Shown here piece after piece: positions 1-8,262 of a DNA stretch of 64,000 nt. The DNA lies in assembly GCF_039839375.1 (NCBI RefSeq), contig NZ_JBDOQU010000013.1, positions 68,704-132,703 on the forward strand, written 5' to 3'. Each line of letters begins with the position of its first letter. The first letter of the stretch is position 1. This DNA is from JBDOQU01 sp039839375 (GTDB lineage: Bacteria > Pseudomonadota > Alphaproteobacteria > DSM-16000 > Inquilinaceae). The notes under the pieces were generated by a model. It was not told the DNA's origin. It was given only the letters and a program-made list of their open reading frames with translations, and searched no databases. Made by a program: the position numbers and the translations under genes.

Positions 1-1
1 T

Positions 2-331
2 CGCCGACAAGGCGAGCGCGTCATTCTGCAGCGCGGTCTCCTAAGCGCCCTGAGCCGTCGTGATCTGGACGCCGCCGCGGCGAAGCTCTCGGCCGACAAC
101 GGCCTGCCGCATCTGAAGACTGCGGCTGGCGAGCACATCGCTGGCGTCTATCGTCAGCGCCTCAATCTCACATCCGGCCGCTTCGCGATGATCGACAACG
201 GCCTCGGCTTCCAGCTCGTGCCGTGGTCGCCGCCGCTCGAGAAGAAGCTCGGCCAGCACATCGCCGGCATCGCAAGGAACGGGGGCGAAATCGAATGGAG
301 CTTCGGCCGCAAACGGGAGCTGGGACGATAG
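2..331 (+). CDS. Relaxase C-terminus (DUF3363 family), 5' end outside window
   Basis: The open frame runs from the window edge to the TAG at 329–331 and gives about 109 residues. It includes ERVILQRGLLSAL, a D/A-rich helix, then GHIAGVYRQRL-like and FQLVPWSPPLEK-like segments. This matches the C-terminal DUF3363 region of RlxS/VirD2-like relaxases of alphaproteobacterial ICEs, which nick oriT and pilot the strand through the type IV channel. The catalytic tyrosine region is off the window. Placement upstream of traG and the trb cluster, with cargo genes between, fits the layout known for these elements. Family assignment is from remembered sequence pattern; start and full length cannot be seen. 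Confidence 0.75.
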   Translation, partial: RRQGERVILQRGLLSALSRRDLDAAAAKLSADNGLPHLKTAAGEHIAGVYRQRLNLTSGRFAMIDNGLGFQLVPWSPPLEKKLGQHIAGIARNGGEIEWSFGRKRELGR

Positions 332-377
332 GCCTCCGCTGTCGGATAGGGGTGGGTGGAAACCGGACCTCAGGTGC

Positions 378-428
378 GTCGCAAAAGTTCGTCGCGAAAT
401 ACGAACTTTCGCGAGTGACATTTGCGAC
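378..428. repeat. Nested inverted repeat downstream of the relaxase gene
   Basis: Outer arms GTCGCAAA (378–385) and TTTGCGAC (421–428) enclose inner arms AAGTTCGT (385–392) and ACGAACTT (401–408); both pairs are perfect. No U-run follows, so a Rho-independent terminator is unlikely. It could be a recombinase or partition-type binding site, or the edge of a cargo insertion. It sits between the intact relaxase end and a truncated gene. Confidence 0.6.
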
Positions 429-484
429 GAGTAAAGCCTTGATGGTCCAAAGGCGGTTAGACTGGCGCGAAACTTAGGCAGGCC

Positions 485-754
485 GTGCGTGAGCGGAAGG
501 TTCAGGACGGCCCGGACCTGCTGACCCAGGGCAGCGCCGACCTGATCCAGAGCCTGCTTGCCGCCGATCTGGTCGATGTCCTGAAGCTGCTGACCTTCCC
601 GGTCGTGCTGGGTTCCGGCAAGCGGCTGTTCGGCGACGGGGCAGCGGCCCACGAGCTGAAGCTGGTCGACAGCCGCGTCTCGACCACCGGCGTCATCATC
701 ACGACCCATCACCGCGACGGCCCGGTCCGCACCGGCACCTTCGCCCTCGACTGA
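485..754 (+). pseudogene. Dihydrofolate reductase-like (RibD C-terminal) protein, 5'-truncated
   Basis: The frame encodes GPDLLTQGSADLIQSLLAADLVD, then LTFPVVLGSGKRLFGDG and a VRTGTFALD end. These are the C-terminal half of the DHFR-like RibD-C family, NADPH-dependent reductases of about 180–210 residues. Only about 85 residues remain and the N-terminal nucleotide-binding half is absent. Upstream DNA (332–484) shows no in-frame continuation, only the nested inverted repeat. The fragment was probably left by an insertion or deletion at the relaxase-proximal cargo site. It lies just upstream of the intact VOC gene, and such reductase/VOC pairs are common neighbours. Residual function is unlikely. 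Confidence 0.7.
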
Positions 755-779
755 ACCCCGACCGAAAAGGAGACACGCC

Positions 780-1211
780 ATGAAGATCACCCCCAATCTG
801 ATGTTCCAGACCGATGCCCGCGAGGCCTTCCAGGCCTATGCCGACATCCTGAAGGCCGACCGGCTCGACCTGATCACCTTCGCCGACATGCCCGACGCTC
901 CAGTCGGCCCGGACTGGCAGGACAAGATCGCCCATGCCTGGCTGCAGGTCGGCGACCAGGCGATCATGGGGTCCGACAGCCCGCCCGGCGTCTGCGCCGA
1001 TGGCCTGGAGACGGGAACGGCCGCGGGCGACGGCTCGGTTGCCCTGCATTTCGACGCCCCGGACGAGGCGCGGCGGGTGTTCGACGCCCTGGCCGAAGGC
1101 GGCGTGGTCCAGATGCCGTTCTCGCCCACCTCCTGGTCCCCCGGCTTCGGCATGACACGCGACCGCTTCGGCAAGGACTGGATGATCAACACCAATAGTC
1201 CGACCGCCTGA
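780..1211 (+). CDS. VOC family (PhnB-like glyoxalase-fold) protein
   Basis: 143 residues, the normal length for PhnB-type single-domain VOC proteins. It begins MKITPNLMFQTDAREAF and ends with the typical FGMTRDRFGKDWMIN strand. An AAAGGAG-type ribosome site lies just before the ATG. The family contains metal-dependent dioxygenase, isomerase and resistance folds, but the PhnB subgroup mostly has no assigned reaction, so no substrate is proposed. It follows the reductase fragment by 25 bases and precedes a DUF1428-like start remnant, suggesting the remains of a once longer operon. Confidence 0.8.
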   Translation: MKITPNLMFQTDAREAFQAYADILKADRLDLITFADMPDAPVGPDWQDKIAHAWLQVGDQAIMGSDSPPGVCADGLETGTAAGDGSVALHFDAPDEARRVFDALAEGGVVQMPFSPTSWSPGFGMTRDRFGKDWMINTNSPTA

Positions 1212-1270
1212 ATGCGGGCATCCGACCCGCCGACCGCACGTCATCGACAATCCGAAACAGGAGAAAACCC

Positions 1271-1470
1271 ATGTCCTACGTCACCGGCTTCACGCTCTGC
1301 TGACCTCGGGAGACACACCACCATGGCCGGAGCTGCCGCTTGCGACCTATGTCATCGTCCATGAGGTGCCTGCGGATGCGTGGGGTTATGCCGGACTGAC
1401 CCAGGACCATCGTCGCGCGGCTGCTGCCGCTTGTGGAGGCGTGGAATTCCTGACTTTTCCAAAGACGGAC
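1271..1470 (+). pseudogene. Gene remnants: DUF1428-like start and tautomerase-like fragment
   Basis: An ATG at 1271 preceded by AGGAG encodes MSYVTGFTLC and stops at 1301–1303; the opening resembles DUF1428 proteins, which start MSYVDGF. A second frame further on (about 1335–1420) reads LATYVIVHEVPADAWGYAGL, resembling the C-terminal part of 4-oxalocrotonate tautomerase-like proteins. Neither is intact. Together they fill the space between the VOC gene and the convergent transporter and look like decayed cargo. Both assignments are from short matches and are tentative. Confidence 0.4.
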
Positions 1471-1480
1471 CTCGTGCGCG

Positions 1481-2398
1481 TCAGTGCTTCGGCCGATTCG
1501 CTTTTGCCTCCAACAAATCGAGGAAGATGAAGGCGGTGATGACCGCGAGCCCAATTGCGGTCAGCCACGTCCAAGCGTAGGCCGGGGAAAGCCCTTGGAT
1601 AGCGAAGGAGACGAGCGGCATCGCGGCCATGGTCACCATGACCGTGTAGGGCTCGCTGTAGCGAATCCCGACCTGCAAAAGATACATCGGCGCGATGACG
1701 CCAATCACCGCGACGGCCAAGAGAACCATCGCCAAGGCCGCCGACCACTCGATTGCGGACAAATCGGCCGTAGTCGCAAACGCGAGCGAGATTGGGAGGA
1801 TGAGGTAGAAGCGGTGTGCGAGAACGGCGCCGGACTTCCACCCCCGATCCAGTAGAGCCTTCGACGCGACGGTGATCAGGACGGCACCCGCCCCCGTCGC
1901 AATGCTCGCTGCAACGCCGAGGAGAGCGGTGCTGACGGTCGACGCAGCTTCTTCCGTTCCGCGTGCGGCGGCAGCGGCAAGGATGGCGCATCCACACAGG
2001 ACGCCGATGCAGACGACCAATCGCCTCGTCGTTGGCTTGGTCCCCGTCATCATTAGCGCGATCAGAACGGCGAAGATCGGGCCGACGCCGACATTGAGCG
2101 CGCTGGCGATGGCCGGTTCAATGATTTTTAGGGCGTAGAAGAACGCCAGGAATGTCAGCGCCGTGCTGGCGTTGAGAAGGATCAGCGGCTTCCAGGCCGG
2201 AAACTTCGCGCCTCGCCCCGACACGACAAGAAAAAACGTCGCCGTCAGAAGGAAAGTGGCGAAAACGAAGAGCGGGGACGGGATGTCCGTCAGCCACGTT
2301 CCGTAGGCGACTTGGCCGGAAGCTTGCAGGATCACCGCCAGAAGAACCGCGCCGCGCCCGAGCGCCCGTCGGTCCATCAGCGATCTGTCGAGACGCAA
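1481..2398 (-). CDS. EamA/DMT family transporter
   Basis: 305 residues with about ten hydrophobic segments in two EamA-type repeats. Small-residue-rich helices such as AIASALNVGVGPIFAVLIAL in the first half are typical of drug/metabolite transporters. Substrates range over amino acids, purines and toxic compounds; none can be inferred here. The start given is a TTG preceded by GAGG at suitable spacing; an ATG seven codons in (2377) is the alternative. The AT-rich stretch 2401–2440 upstream may hold the promoter. A second EamA gene lies 540 bases further on but is too divergent for a recent tandem duplicate. Confidence 0.8.
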   Translation of the reverse strand: MRLDRSLMDRRALGRGAVLLAVILQASGQVAYGTWLTDIPSPLFVFATFLLTATFFLVVSGRGAKFPAWKPLILLNASTALTFLAFFYALKIIEPAIASALNVGVGPIFAVLIALMMTGTKPTTRRLVVCIGVLCGCAILAAAAARGTEEAASTVSTALLGVAASIATGAGAVLITVASKALLDRGWKSGAVLAHRFYLILPISLAFATTADLSAIEWSAALAMVLLAVAVIGVIAPMYLLQVGIRYSEPYTVMVTMAAMPLVSFAIQGLSPAYAWTWLTAIGLAVITAFIFLDLLEAKANRPKH

Positions 2399-2523
2399 AA
2401 CAGCCTCGCCTTAGCGTATATTATTGTAAAGCTTCCCACGGAGCACCGCTTAGCAGACAACGTTTGCTGTCGCAGAAAGGTCTGACCTGGTTACCTGATG
2501 CCGCATAAGTCCTGATTTGTGCT

Positions 2524-2874
2524 TCAAATCGCCTCTTTCGCTGTTGCAGTCGCTGGATCGCCGGTATTTGGCGTATCATGCGGTTCGATCAGGAGGAGGT
2601 GGGTTTCTTGCTCGGCGACGGGCCGGTGCTCGACCCCCTTCGGCACCACGTAGAGATCGCCGGGTCCAAGATCCACGTCGCGGTCGCGAAGCTGGATCGT
2701 AAGCCTGCCCTTGAGGACGAGGAAGAGGTCGTCGGTGTTGGCGTGAGCGTGCCAAACGAACTCGCCTTGGACCTTCACGACCATGATGTCGTGGCCGTTG
2801 AAGCTCTCGACGACCTTCGGCGACCAATGCTCCGTGAAGGTCGCCAGCTTCTGATCCAGATTGACTACGGGCAT
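2524..2874 (-). CDS. Small cupin-domain protein
   Basis: 116 residues counted from the ATG at 2874, which has an AGAGAG-rich ribosome site; a longer frame reaches 2928. The core cupin motifs are visible: W-H42-x-H44 with D48/D49 in place of the usual glutamate and G56, then PGDLYVVPKGVEH with H83. Such single-domain cupins bind a metal through the His residues and act as small dioxygenases, isomerases or sugar-binding proteins; which one cannot be told. The gene ends about 125 bases before the upstream EamA gene and follows another EamA gene on the same strand, so the three may be transcribed together. Confidence 0.8.
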   Translation of the reverse strand: MPVVNLDQKLATFTEHWSPKVVESFNGHDIMVVKVQGEFVWHAHANTDDLFLVLKGRLTIQLRDRDVDLGPGDLYVVPKGVEHRPVAEQETHLLLIEPHDTPNTGDPATATAKEAI

Positions 2875-2937
2875 GGTGTTTCTCTCTCTTTGCGCGAGCC
2901 GCCCGTCGTCATCATCGACCGGCAGCATTGAAGAATA

Positions 2938-3831
2938 TCACGCCGGGTCCGGTGCGCGGCGTCGCATGGGCCGAGCGAAGATCACGACGTTGCCGAGAAG
3001 GATGAGCGGTAGCCCGGCGATCGCCCAAGGCGTCCAGACATAGTCCTCCAGCACCGTGGACACGGCGAGCGCCACCACCGGGAACAGCACCGTCGCGTAA
3101 GCCGCCCGGTCGGCCCCGACGCGCGCGACCAGCGAGAGGTAGGCGAGAAAGGCCAGAATCGAGCCGGGAATGGCGAGGTAGAGCAGGCTGAGGAGATAGG
3201 CGGGTGAGAGATCGATCGCGAAGCCGCGGCCGCGCGCCAGGACCAGAAGGGCGAGGAAGACGGCGCCCCACGTCATGCCGCGCGCCACCGCGTTCGGCAG
3301 GTCGACCCCATCGCTCGCGGCGCGCAGCGACACGAGATTGCCGAGCGAGAAGACGAAGGTGCCGCCGAGCGCCAGGGCGACCCCGTAGGCCACCGCACCG
3401 CCCGCCTCCATTCGTGCAAAGTCCGCTCCGAACAGGAGCGCGATGCCGGCGATCCCCAATGCCGCGCCGAGAAGAACGCGCCTGCTCGGCCGCCTGCCGA
3501 GGAAGACCCACTGGTTGACGGCGTTGAAGACGGTGGCGGCCGAGAACAGGACGGACACGATGCCGCTCGCGACGTGCTGCGTCGCCTCGTAGATCAGCAC
3601 GAAGTTGAGCCCGAACAGGCTGGCGCCCATCAGCGCGAACCAGCGGTGCTGCGACAGCGGCGCCGGCTTCAGCCGCCCCGTCAGCGCGAGCCCTGCCCAG
3701 AGAACCATGGCGGCGAGGACAAAGCGGTAGAAGATGGATGCTTCCATCGGCACCGGGCCGAGCTGGAGCTTGATGGCGTACCAGGTGAAGCCCCAGGCCA
3801 GAACAAGCGTTGCGAACAGGAAAGGGATCAT
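2938..3831 (-). CDS. EamA/DMT family transporter
   Basis: 297 residues, starting MIPFLFATLVLAWGFTWYAIK, the usual opening of YdcZ/RhaT-like EamA carriers, with ten predicted helices. The first repeat ends near residue 140, the second near 275. It is divergent from an AraC regulator 120 bases away, so this exporter is the likely regulated target of that protein. That reading is inferred from gene arrangement only. The substrate is unknown. Confidence 0.8.
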   Translation of the reverse strand: MIPFLFATLVLAWGFTWYAIKLQLGPVPMEASIFYRFVLAAMVLWAGLALTGRLKPAPLSQHRWFALMGASLFGLNFVLIYEATQHVASGIVSVLFSAATVFNAVNQWVFLGRRPSRRVLLGAALGIAGIALLFGADFARMEAGGAVAYGVALALGGTFVFSLGNLVSLRAASDGVDLPNAVARGMTWGAVFLALLVLARGRGFAIDLSPAYLLSLLYLAIPGSILAFLAYLSLVARVGADRAAYATVLFPVVALAVSTVLEDYVWTPWAIAGLPLILLGNVVIFARPMRRRAPDPA

Positions 3832-3951
3832 CGGCCGCAGCCTCGTGACATATCATGCATGGTCGCGTTGTGCCGCAGAGCGCGCGGTCCGTCTGGCGCC
3901 GGCTTGCTCTCCTTGTCACGATCTTGCTGTAAACTGGTCCGGAGACAGCCC

Positions 3952-4932
3952 ATGCCGCTTGCGGCAGCCGCACTCTCCGTGTTTCCTCACCAGCGGTTCA
4001 CCGGCAGATTGAACGGAATGAGTGCGACGGACCTTGGCGGCTACACCGTTTTCGACCAGTTGCGGCGCGAGGGCGTGCCGCTGCGCGTTTCAGCGCGCCT
4101 GGGCGATGGTGTCGGGGCGGCTCTGTGGGACCGCAACGAGATAGCGTGGACCAAGTACGAAAACCCCGGTCACCACACCCTCAGCCTCTATGTCGAGGGC
4201 GGCAGCGGGATCAGCCGCCGCGGCGGCCGGGCCGCTCTCGAAAGCGCGGGAGCGGGCAGCCTGTGCCTGATGCCCTCGGACCTGACCACCGATTGGGACG
4301 TCAGCGGCGAGGTGCGGCTGTTTCACCTCTACATCCCGCGCGCGGCCTTCGACCGGGTCGTGGTGGAGGCGCTGGATGCCGACCCCGCGCGGGTGTCGCT
4401 GCGCGATGCGACCTACTTCCATGACGCCTACCTGGAAGCCGCCATTCGAGGCGCCGTGCTGCCGTTGAGCTGGGATGAGCCGGCTGACAGGCTAGCCGTC
4501 AGCCATGCGAGCCAGATGATGCTCGCCTATCTCGCCTCCCGCTTCACGGACAGGGGCTCCTTCCCGCTGGCTGCCCGCGGCGGACTGTCACCCGGCGTGC
4601 TGCGCCGGGTAACAGAGTTCATGGACGCCCACGTCGACCGGCCGCTTTGCCTCGGAGATCTTGCTGGCGTGGCGGGCCTCAGCGCCTTTCATTTCGCCCG
4701 CGCCTTCAAGCGGTCGACCGGCCAGAGCCCGCACGATTACCTGCTGCGCCAGCGGATCGAGCGGGCCAAGCGACTGATCGAGACCGGGCAAGGCTCGCTC
4801 GCCGAGATCGCACTGAGCTGCGGTTTCAGCGGGCAGAGCCACTTCACAGCGCGGTTTCGGCAGGTCACCAGTCTGACGCCGGGGCAGTTCCAGCGCGCCA
4901 CCGGCGCATCTCGCAGAGCCAAGGCGCACTAA
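3952..4932 (+). CDS. AraC family transcriptional regulator
   Basis: 326 residues from the ATG at 3952 (GGAGA eight bases upstream); an internal ATG at 4018 would give a 304-residue protein. The N-terminal 200 residues form the ligand-sensing part. The C-terminal 100 residues hold two helix-turn-helix motifs, LGDLAGVAGLSAFHFARAFK and LAEIALSCGFSGQSHFTARF, ending in the conserved TPGQFQ. It is divergent from the EamA exporter at 2938–3831, with the shared 120-base gap as likely operator region. The effector cannot be read from sequence. Confidence 0.85.
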   Translation: MPLAAAALSVFPHQRFTGRLNGMSATDLGGYTVFDQLRREGVPLRVSARLGDGVGAALWDRNEIAWTKYENPGHHTLSLYVEGGSGISRRGGRAALESAGAGSLCLMPSDLTTDWDVSGEVRLFHLYIPRAAFDRVVVEALDADPARVSLRDATYFHDAYLEAAIRGAVLPLSWDEPADRLAVSHASQMMLAYLASRFTDRGSFPLAARGGLSPGVLRRVTEFMDAHVDRPLCLGDLAGVAGLSAFHFARAFKRSTGQSPHDYLLRQRIERAKRLIETGQGSLAEIALSCGFSGQSHFTARFRQVTSLTPGQFQRATGASRRAKAH

Positions 4933-5164
4933 GCGGAGCTGCGGGCAGTCGCAAATATCGGGATTTCTGCGACTTGAGATGCGACGGCGGACCGGTAGAG
5001 ACGCAGCGCGTCGGCCGTCCGGGCCTCCAATTATACGCGGTCGACGCCGCAATCCCGCATCGACACGCCTCACTTTCGCGATCATCCTCATCTGAGGATT
5101 TGTCGTGATGCACCGTGGAGCGCGCCGATGATCGCCGCAGCACGATCTTGGTCGTCGAGGTGCT

Positions 5165-5851
5165 TCAGCCGTCGCCGCCAGCTTCTATCCGGGAGACCAC
5201 CGCATCGAGGTCGCGGCGGAATGCTTCCGGCGTATAGGGGGTCGCCACCACAGCGCCCTTCAGCGCGGGCCAAGGGATCAGAAGCTCGAACTCAATGTCC
5301 CGCAGGCGTGACAGGCTCTCAAGGAAGGCCCGGCGATCGCTGCTTTCGAGGAGCACGCCCCGCAGCTCGCCGTCTTTGACGAGAAGGCTGTCCGCGGTGA
5401 ATAGGCATCTCGCGTCCGGACCATGCCAGAGATACGCCGTCGAGCCAGGCGTATGGCCGGGAATGGGAATGGCCCTGAGGTCGGGTCTGATCTGCCGGGC
5501 ATCGTCGAACGTCTGGGCAATCGCGACTTTCTTTTCCGCCTCCTCGCGATCTGCCTCATGGATGATGACGGGCGTTCCTAGCCGATCCGCGATCGCTTGA
5601 GCGCCGGTGATCCCCTCGTGCCAGTGGCCGAGCCAGAGCGCTCCCGCGCCCCCGAGCCGGTCGATCGCGCTGGCGCTGCGGAGCGCGCCCTCGCTGGCGT
5701 TAAGCAGGAGGTTTCCGTCGTCGCTGCAGATGAGAAAGGACCGCACCACCTCGTCGGGCGCGAAGCTGAGCTCCTGAGGGGCGCTCGCGAAGAGGTTCGT
5801 TGTTATCGGATCAAGCGCTTCCATTTCGGGCGAAGCTGCTTGGATGTTCAT
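5165..5851 (-). CDS. MBL-fold protein with degenerate metal site, predicted SoxR target
   Basis: 228 residues with a metallo-beta-lactamase-like layout: H76 and H78 in GHWHEG, PGHTPGS (H133), and FTADSLL (D154). The canonical HxHxDH is reduced to HWHEGI, lacking the Asp and last His that hold the second metal, so a mononuclear or altered site is likely. The gene is divergent from soxR across 81 bases. Its promoter has TTGACC and TATCTA hexamers 19 bp apart with the SoxR box centred in the spacer. This predicts induction by redox-cycling agents or superoxide. The enzymatic substrate is unknown. Confidence 0.75.
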   Translation of the reverse strand: MNIQAASPEMEALDPITTNLFASAPQELSFAPDEVVRSFLICSDDGNLLLNASEGALRSASAIDRLGGAGALWLGHWHEGITGAQAIADRLGTPVIIHEADREEAEKKVAIAQTFDDARQIRPDLRAIPIPGHTPGSTAYLWHGPDARCLFTADSLLVKDGELRGVLLESSDRRAFLESLSRLRDIEFELLIPWPALKGAVVATPYTPEAFRRDLDAVVSRIEAGGDG

Positions 5852-5894
5852 CGGTCTGCTCCTTGTCCGTGTTGAAGGAGCACCTTAGATAGAA

Positions 5895-5912
5895 CCTCAA
5901 CCATAGTTGAGG
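5895..5912. promoter_or_regulatory. SoxR box in divergent MBL/soxR promoter
   Basis: CCTCAACCATAGTTGAGG has perfect CCTCAA/TTGAGG arms, the same as the known soxS-promoter SoxR box. On the minus strand it lies between TTGACC (5916–5911) and TATCTA (5891–5886). The 19-bp spacer is the elongated form that MerR-type regulators such as SoxR require. It reads toward the MBL gene; soxR starts 20 bases to the other side. Confidence 0.85.
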
Positions 5913-5932
5913 TCAAGGCTTTCCGACGAGAA

Positions 5933-6376
5933 ATGTCAAAACGTCTCGAAATGCTCTCGGCGGGTCAGATCGCGCAGCGCAGCGGCGTCGCGGTTTCTGC
6001 GCTGCACTTCTACGAGCGCAACGGGCTTATCTCCGCAATGCGCAGCGCCGGAAATCAGCGCCGCTATGCGCGGGCCGTGCTGCGAAGGGTGGCGATCATT
6101 CGCGTGGCCACGGAGCTCGGCATTCCGCTCTCTGCGGTGAAGACGGCCTTCGACAGCCTTCCGCGCGACCGCGTTCCGACCGCGTCGGACTGGGAGCGCA
6201 TCGCGTCGGGTTGGCGCGCCATGCTGGACGAGCGGATCACGCGCACGGTGCTGCTACGCGACCGCCTGGCCGACTGTATCGGCTGCGGCTGCCTTTCGGT
6301 CAGCGCCTGTCCCCTCGCCAATCCCGACGATATCGCCGCGGAACGCGGCACCGGCGCGGTGGAGCTGGAGCCGTGA
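5933..6376 (+). CDS. soxR: Redox-sensitive transcriptional activator SoxR
   Basis: 147 residues of the MerR family. The N-terminal winged helix contains RSGVAVSALHFYERNGLI, followed by a dimerisation helix. The C-terminal loop has C115-x2-C118-x-C120-x5-C126 (CIGCGC…ACPL), the [2Fe-2S] ligands diagnostic of SoxR. Oxidation or nitrosylation of the cluster activates transcription at long-spacer promoters. It lies divergent to an MBL-fold gene with a perfect SoxR box between them. No soxS is present, as expected outside enterobacteria, where SoxR acts directly on target genes. Confidence 0.93.
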   Translation: MSKRLEMLSAGQIAQRSGVAVSALHFYERNGLISAMRSAGNQRRYARAVLRRVAIIRVATELGIPLSAVKTAFDSLPRDRVPTASDWERIASGWRAMLDERITRTVLLRDRLADCIGCGCLSVSACPLANPDDIAAERGTGAVELEP

Positions 6377-6595
6377 CGACAGTCGCTCGTTGCGAATATT
6401 TCGATTAAAACGATGGTTTTGCGCCTGATTCTTGCAACCTCGCAGAACGAGACTCCCGAGACAACGATGTAGGTCTGCTTCGGGTCGTGAGCTGAAGGAC
6501 AGCCTATGCGTGTCGCGGTCGGAAAGCCGACTTTCCGCTTTCGGCCCAACCTGGGCCTTGCGGGTCGCATGTCCAAAAGGCCTCCTGGCGAAGGC

Positions 6596-7021
6596 TCACG
6601 ACCCCACGAAATGGAGCGTCCACTCGTCGCGCTTCCCAGAACACAGGCGGTCCAAAGCCCGGCCGAACACATCCTCGTCCGGAGCGGCCGCTTCGAACAA
6701 GGTCATCGAGGACCGGAACTTGAGGTCATCGGGCGAGCCGAACATCTCGTGCAGCGAGCTGCCTTGGCTCTCCAGTACTGTCCGCGTGCAGAGCGTTAGC
6801 CGCGGGCCCAGCAGCTCGTGCAGGAGATAAGCCCGCGCCTCGTCGAGAGAGGCAATCCCATAAAGCTGCGCCGTTGAGGAATGACCGAGCCCGCGTAACT
6901 GAGGGAAGACGAACCACATCCAGTGGCTCTTCTTCCGGGCGGCTTTCAGCTCCGCAAGCGCGGTGTCGAACACCGGCGCCTGTGCCGTGACGAAGCGCTC
7001 GAGATCGAACGGATTGGCCAT
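6596..7021 (-). CDS. DUF1810 family protein
   Basis: 141 residues from MANPFDLERFV. The family hallmarks are visible: KKSHWMWFVFPQLRGLG near residue 32, then LHELLGPRLTLCTR and SMTLF. Members are about 140–150 residues and related to the YbiA/calpastatin-like fold; no biochemical role is established. The ATG overlaps the TGA of the upstream exonuclease gene (TGATG), so translational coupling and an operon are likely. The 220 bases between its end and soxR (6377–6595) hold no gene I can support. Confidence 0.8.
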   Translation of the reverse strand: MANPFDLERFVTAQAPVFDTALAELKAARKKSHWMWFVFPQLRGLGHSSTAQLYGIASLDEARAYLLHELLGPRLTLCTRTVLESQGSSLHEMFGSPDDLKFRSSMTLFEAAAPDEDVFGRALDRLCSGKRDEWTLHFVGS

Positions 7022-7839
7022 CACGAAACTGCCTTTGCTGGTGCGAGGGTTCTTCTGCGCTTCGGCACCTCGGCAAGCTCGATCCATGTCGGCGCATGAT
7101 CGCTGGTCTTCTCCCAGCCGCGCACCTGACGGTCGACCCCAGCAGCGGCCAACCGAGGGGCGATGGAGGGGCTGAGCAGCAGATGATCTATCCGCAGGCC
7201 GGCATCGCGGCCATAGGCGTTCCGAAAGTAATCCCAGAACGTATAGATCCGCTCATCCGGATGAAGTTTACGCAGCGCGTCCGTCCATCCCTGCGCGACG
7301 AGGCGGCGATAGGTTTCGCGCACCTCGGGGCGGAACAGCGCGTCGTCGAGCCAGCGCTCCGGTTTATAGACGTCGAGATTCGTGGGCATAACGTTGTAGT
7401 CCCCGGCGAGGACGACCGGCAGCCCAGTCGCCAGCAGGTCGGCCGCATGGGCCGAGAAGCGCTCGAACCAGCGGAGCTTGTAGTCGAACTTCGGCCCGGG
7501 CGCGGGGTTGCCGTTCGGTAGATACAGGCAGCCGATCAGGACGCCCTTCACAGCCGCCTCGATATAGCGGCTGTGTGTGTCGTCGGGATCCCCGGGGAGA
7601 CTGCGACGGGTCTCGTGAAGCTCTGCTCCCCGCGCGAGGATGGCGACGCCGTTCCAGCTCTTCTGCCCGTGCCAGATGGCGCTGTAGCCCGCGTCGCCGA
7701 TCGCCGCTTCCGGGAATTTCTCCGGCGGCGCCTTCAGCTCTTGCAGGCACACCACGTCGGGCGCCGCTTCCGCCAGCCATCGGAGCAGGACGGTCAAGCG
7801 TCCGTTGACGCCGTTCACGTTGTAGGTGGCGATCTTCAT
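7021..7839 (-). CDS. xthA: Exodeoxyribonuclease III
   Basis: 272 residues of the exonuclease/endonuclease/phosphatase fold. It starts MKIATYNVNGV, with catalytic E34 (LQELK), Y106 in CLYLPNG, D147-x-N149 (AGDYNV), D218 (RIDHLL) and D247-H248 (SDHAP). All active residues of the Xth/APE1 family are present. It cleaves abasic sites and degrades 3' ends in base-excision repair. As ICE cargo next to SoxR it makes a small oxidative-damage module; that grouping is inferred from proximity. A chromosomal copy is also expected. Confidence 0.88.
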   Translation of the reverse strand: MKIATYNVNGVNGRLTVLLRWLAEAAPDVVCLQELKAPPEKFPEAAIGDAGYSAIWHGQKSWNGVAILARGAELHETRRSLPGDPDDTHSRYIEAAVKGVLIGCLYLPNGNPAPGPKFDYKLRWFERFSAHAADLLATGLPVVLAGDYNVMPTNLDVYKPERWLDDALFRPEVRETYRRLVAQGWTDALRKLHPDERIYTFWDYFRNAYGRDAGLRIDHLLLSPSIAPRLAAAGVDRQVRGWEKTSDHAPTWIELAEVPKRRRTLAPAKAVS

Positions 7840-7904
7840 CTGCTTGGTATCAGACAGAACCTGAAATTCCCGGCATTATTGGAACCGATGCTATCGCACG
7901 TCAG

Positions 7905-8172
7905 CTACCGACGTTTGGACAGCGCTTCTGCGCAGAAGATGTCGAGCGCTGTGATGAGAGCGACATTCGCGAAAGCGCCCGCGGCGACCGAGCGCTGCGG
8001 ATTGTCGCGGTTGAATGCAGGGGCGAGGCCAGCGAGATCCAGGGCGTCGCCAGCCACGCGCGCCCACACCCCGGCGTCGGATCCTCGGATAGGAGGATGC
8101 CCAGCCCGGCGCCGATCTCGCGGAGCCCGTAAGCACCGGTCACGTTCCTGGCGAGGCGGCCCGGTTAGCGCG
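7905..8172 (-). pseudogene. Frameshifted cyclase/dehydrase-like (DUF4267-type) remnant
   Basis: Two minus-strand frames join to one recognisable protein end. The first reads ARNVTGAYGLREIGAGLGI. The other continues VWARVAGDALDLAGLA, then VALITALDIFCAEAL. Intact relatives carry these segments in one frame, as a membrane-associated region of SRPBCC or cyclase/dehydrase-type proteins. The frame shift falls around 8060–8090 and the upstream half is missing. The exact family name is uncertain; that it is broken is clear. Confidence 0.55.
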
Positions 8173-8262
8173 TTGAACATTGTCCGGCGAGGGGTACCAA
8201 GGTCGGGGAGCCAAGCGAACCTGCATTGACGCTGCGTCGCGATCTGGCCTCGGCCCTCGAAC

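Noticed and set aside
4933..5164. Possible gene between the AraC and MBL genes
   Set aside because: Only short overlapping frames with arginine-rich shadow composition; nothing supportable.
6377..6595. Possible short gene after soxR
   Set aside because: Frames are short, lack ribosome sites and show no family pattern; treated as non-coding or decayed DNA.
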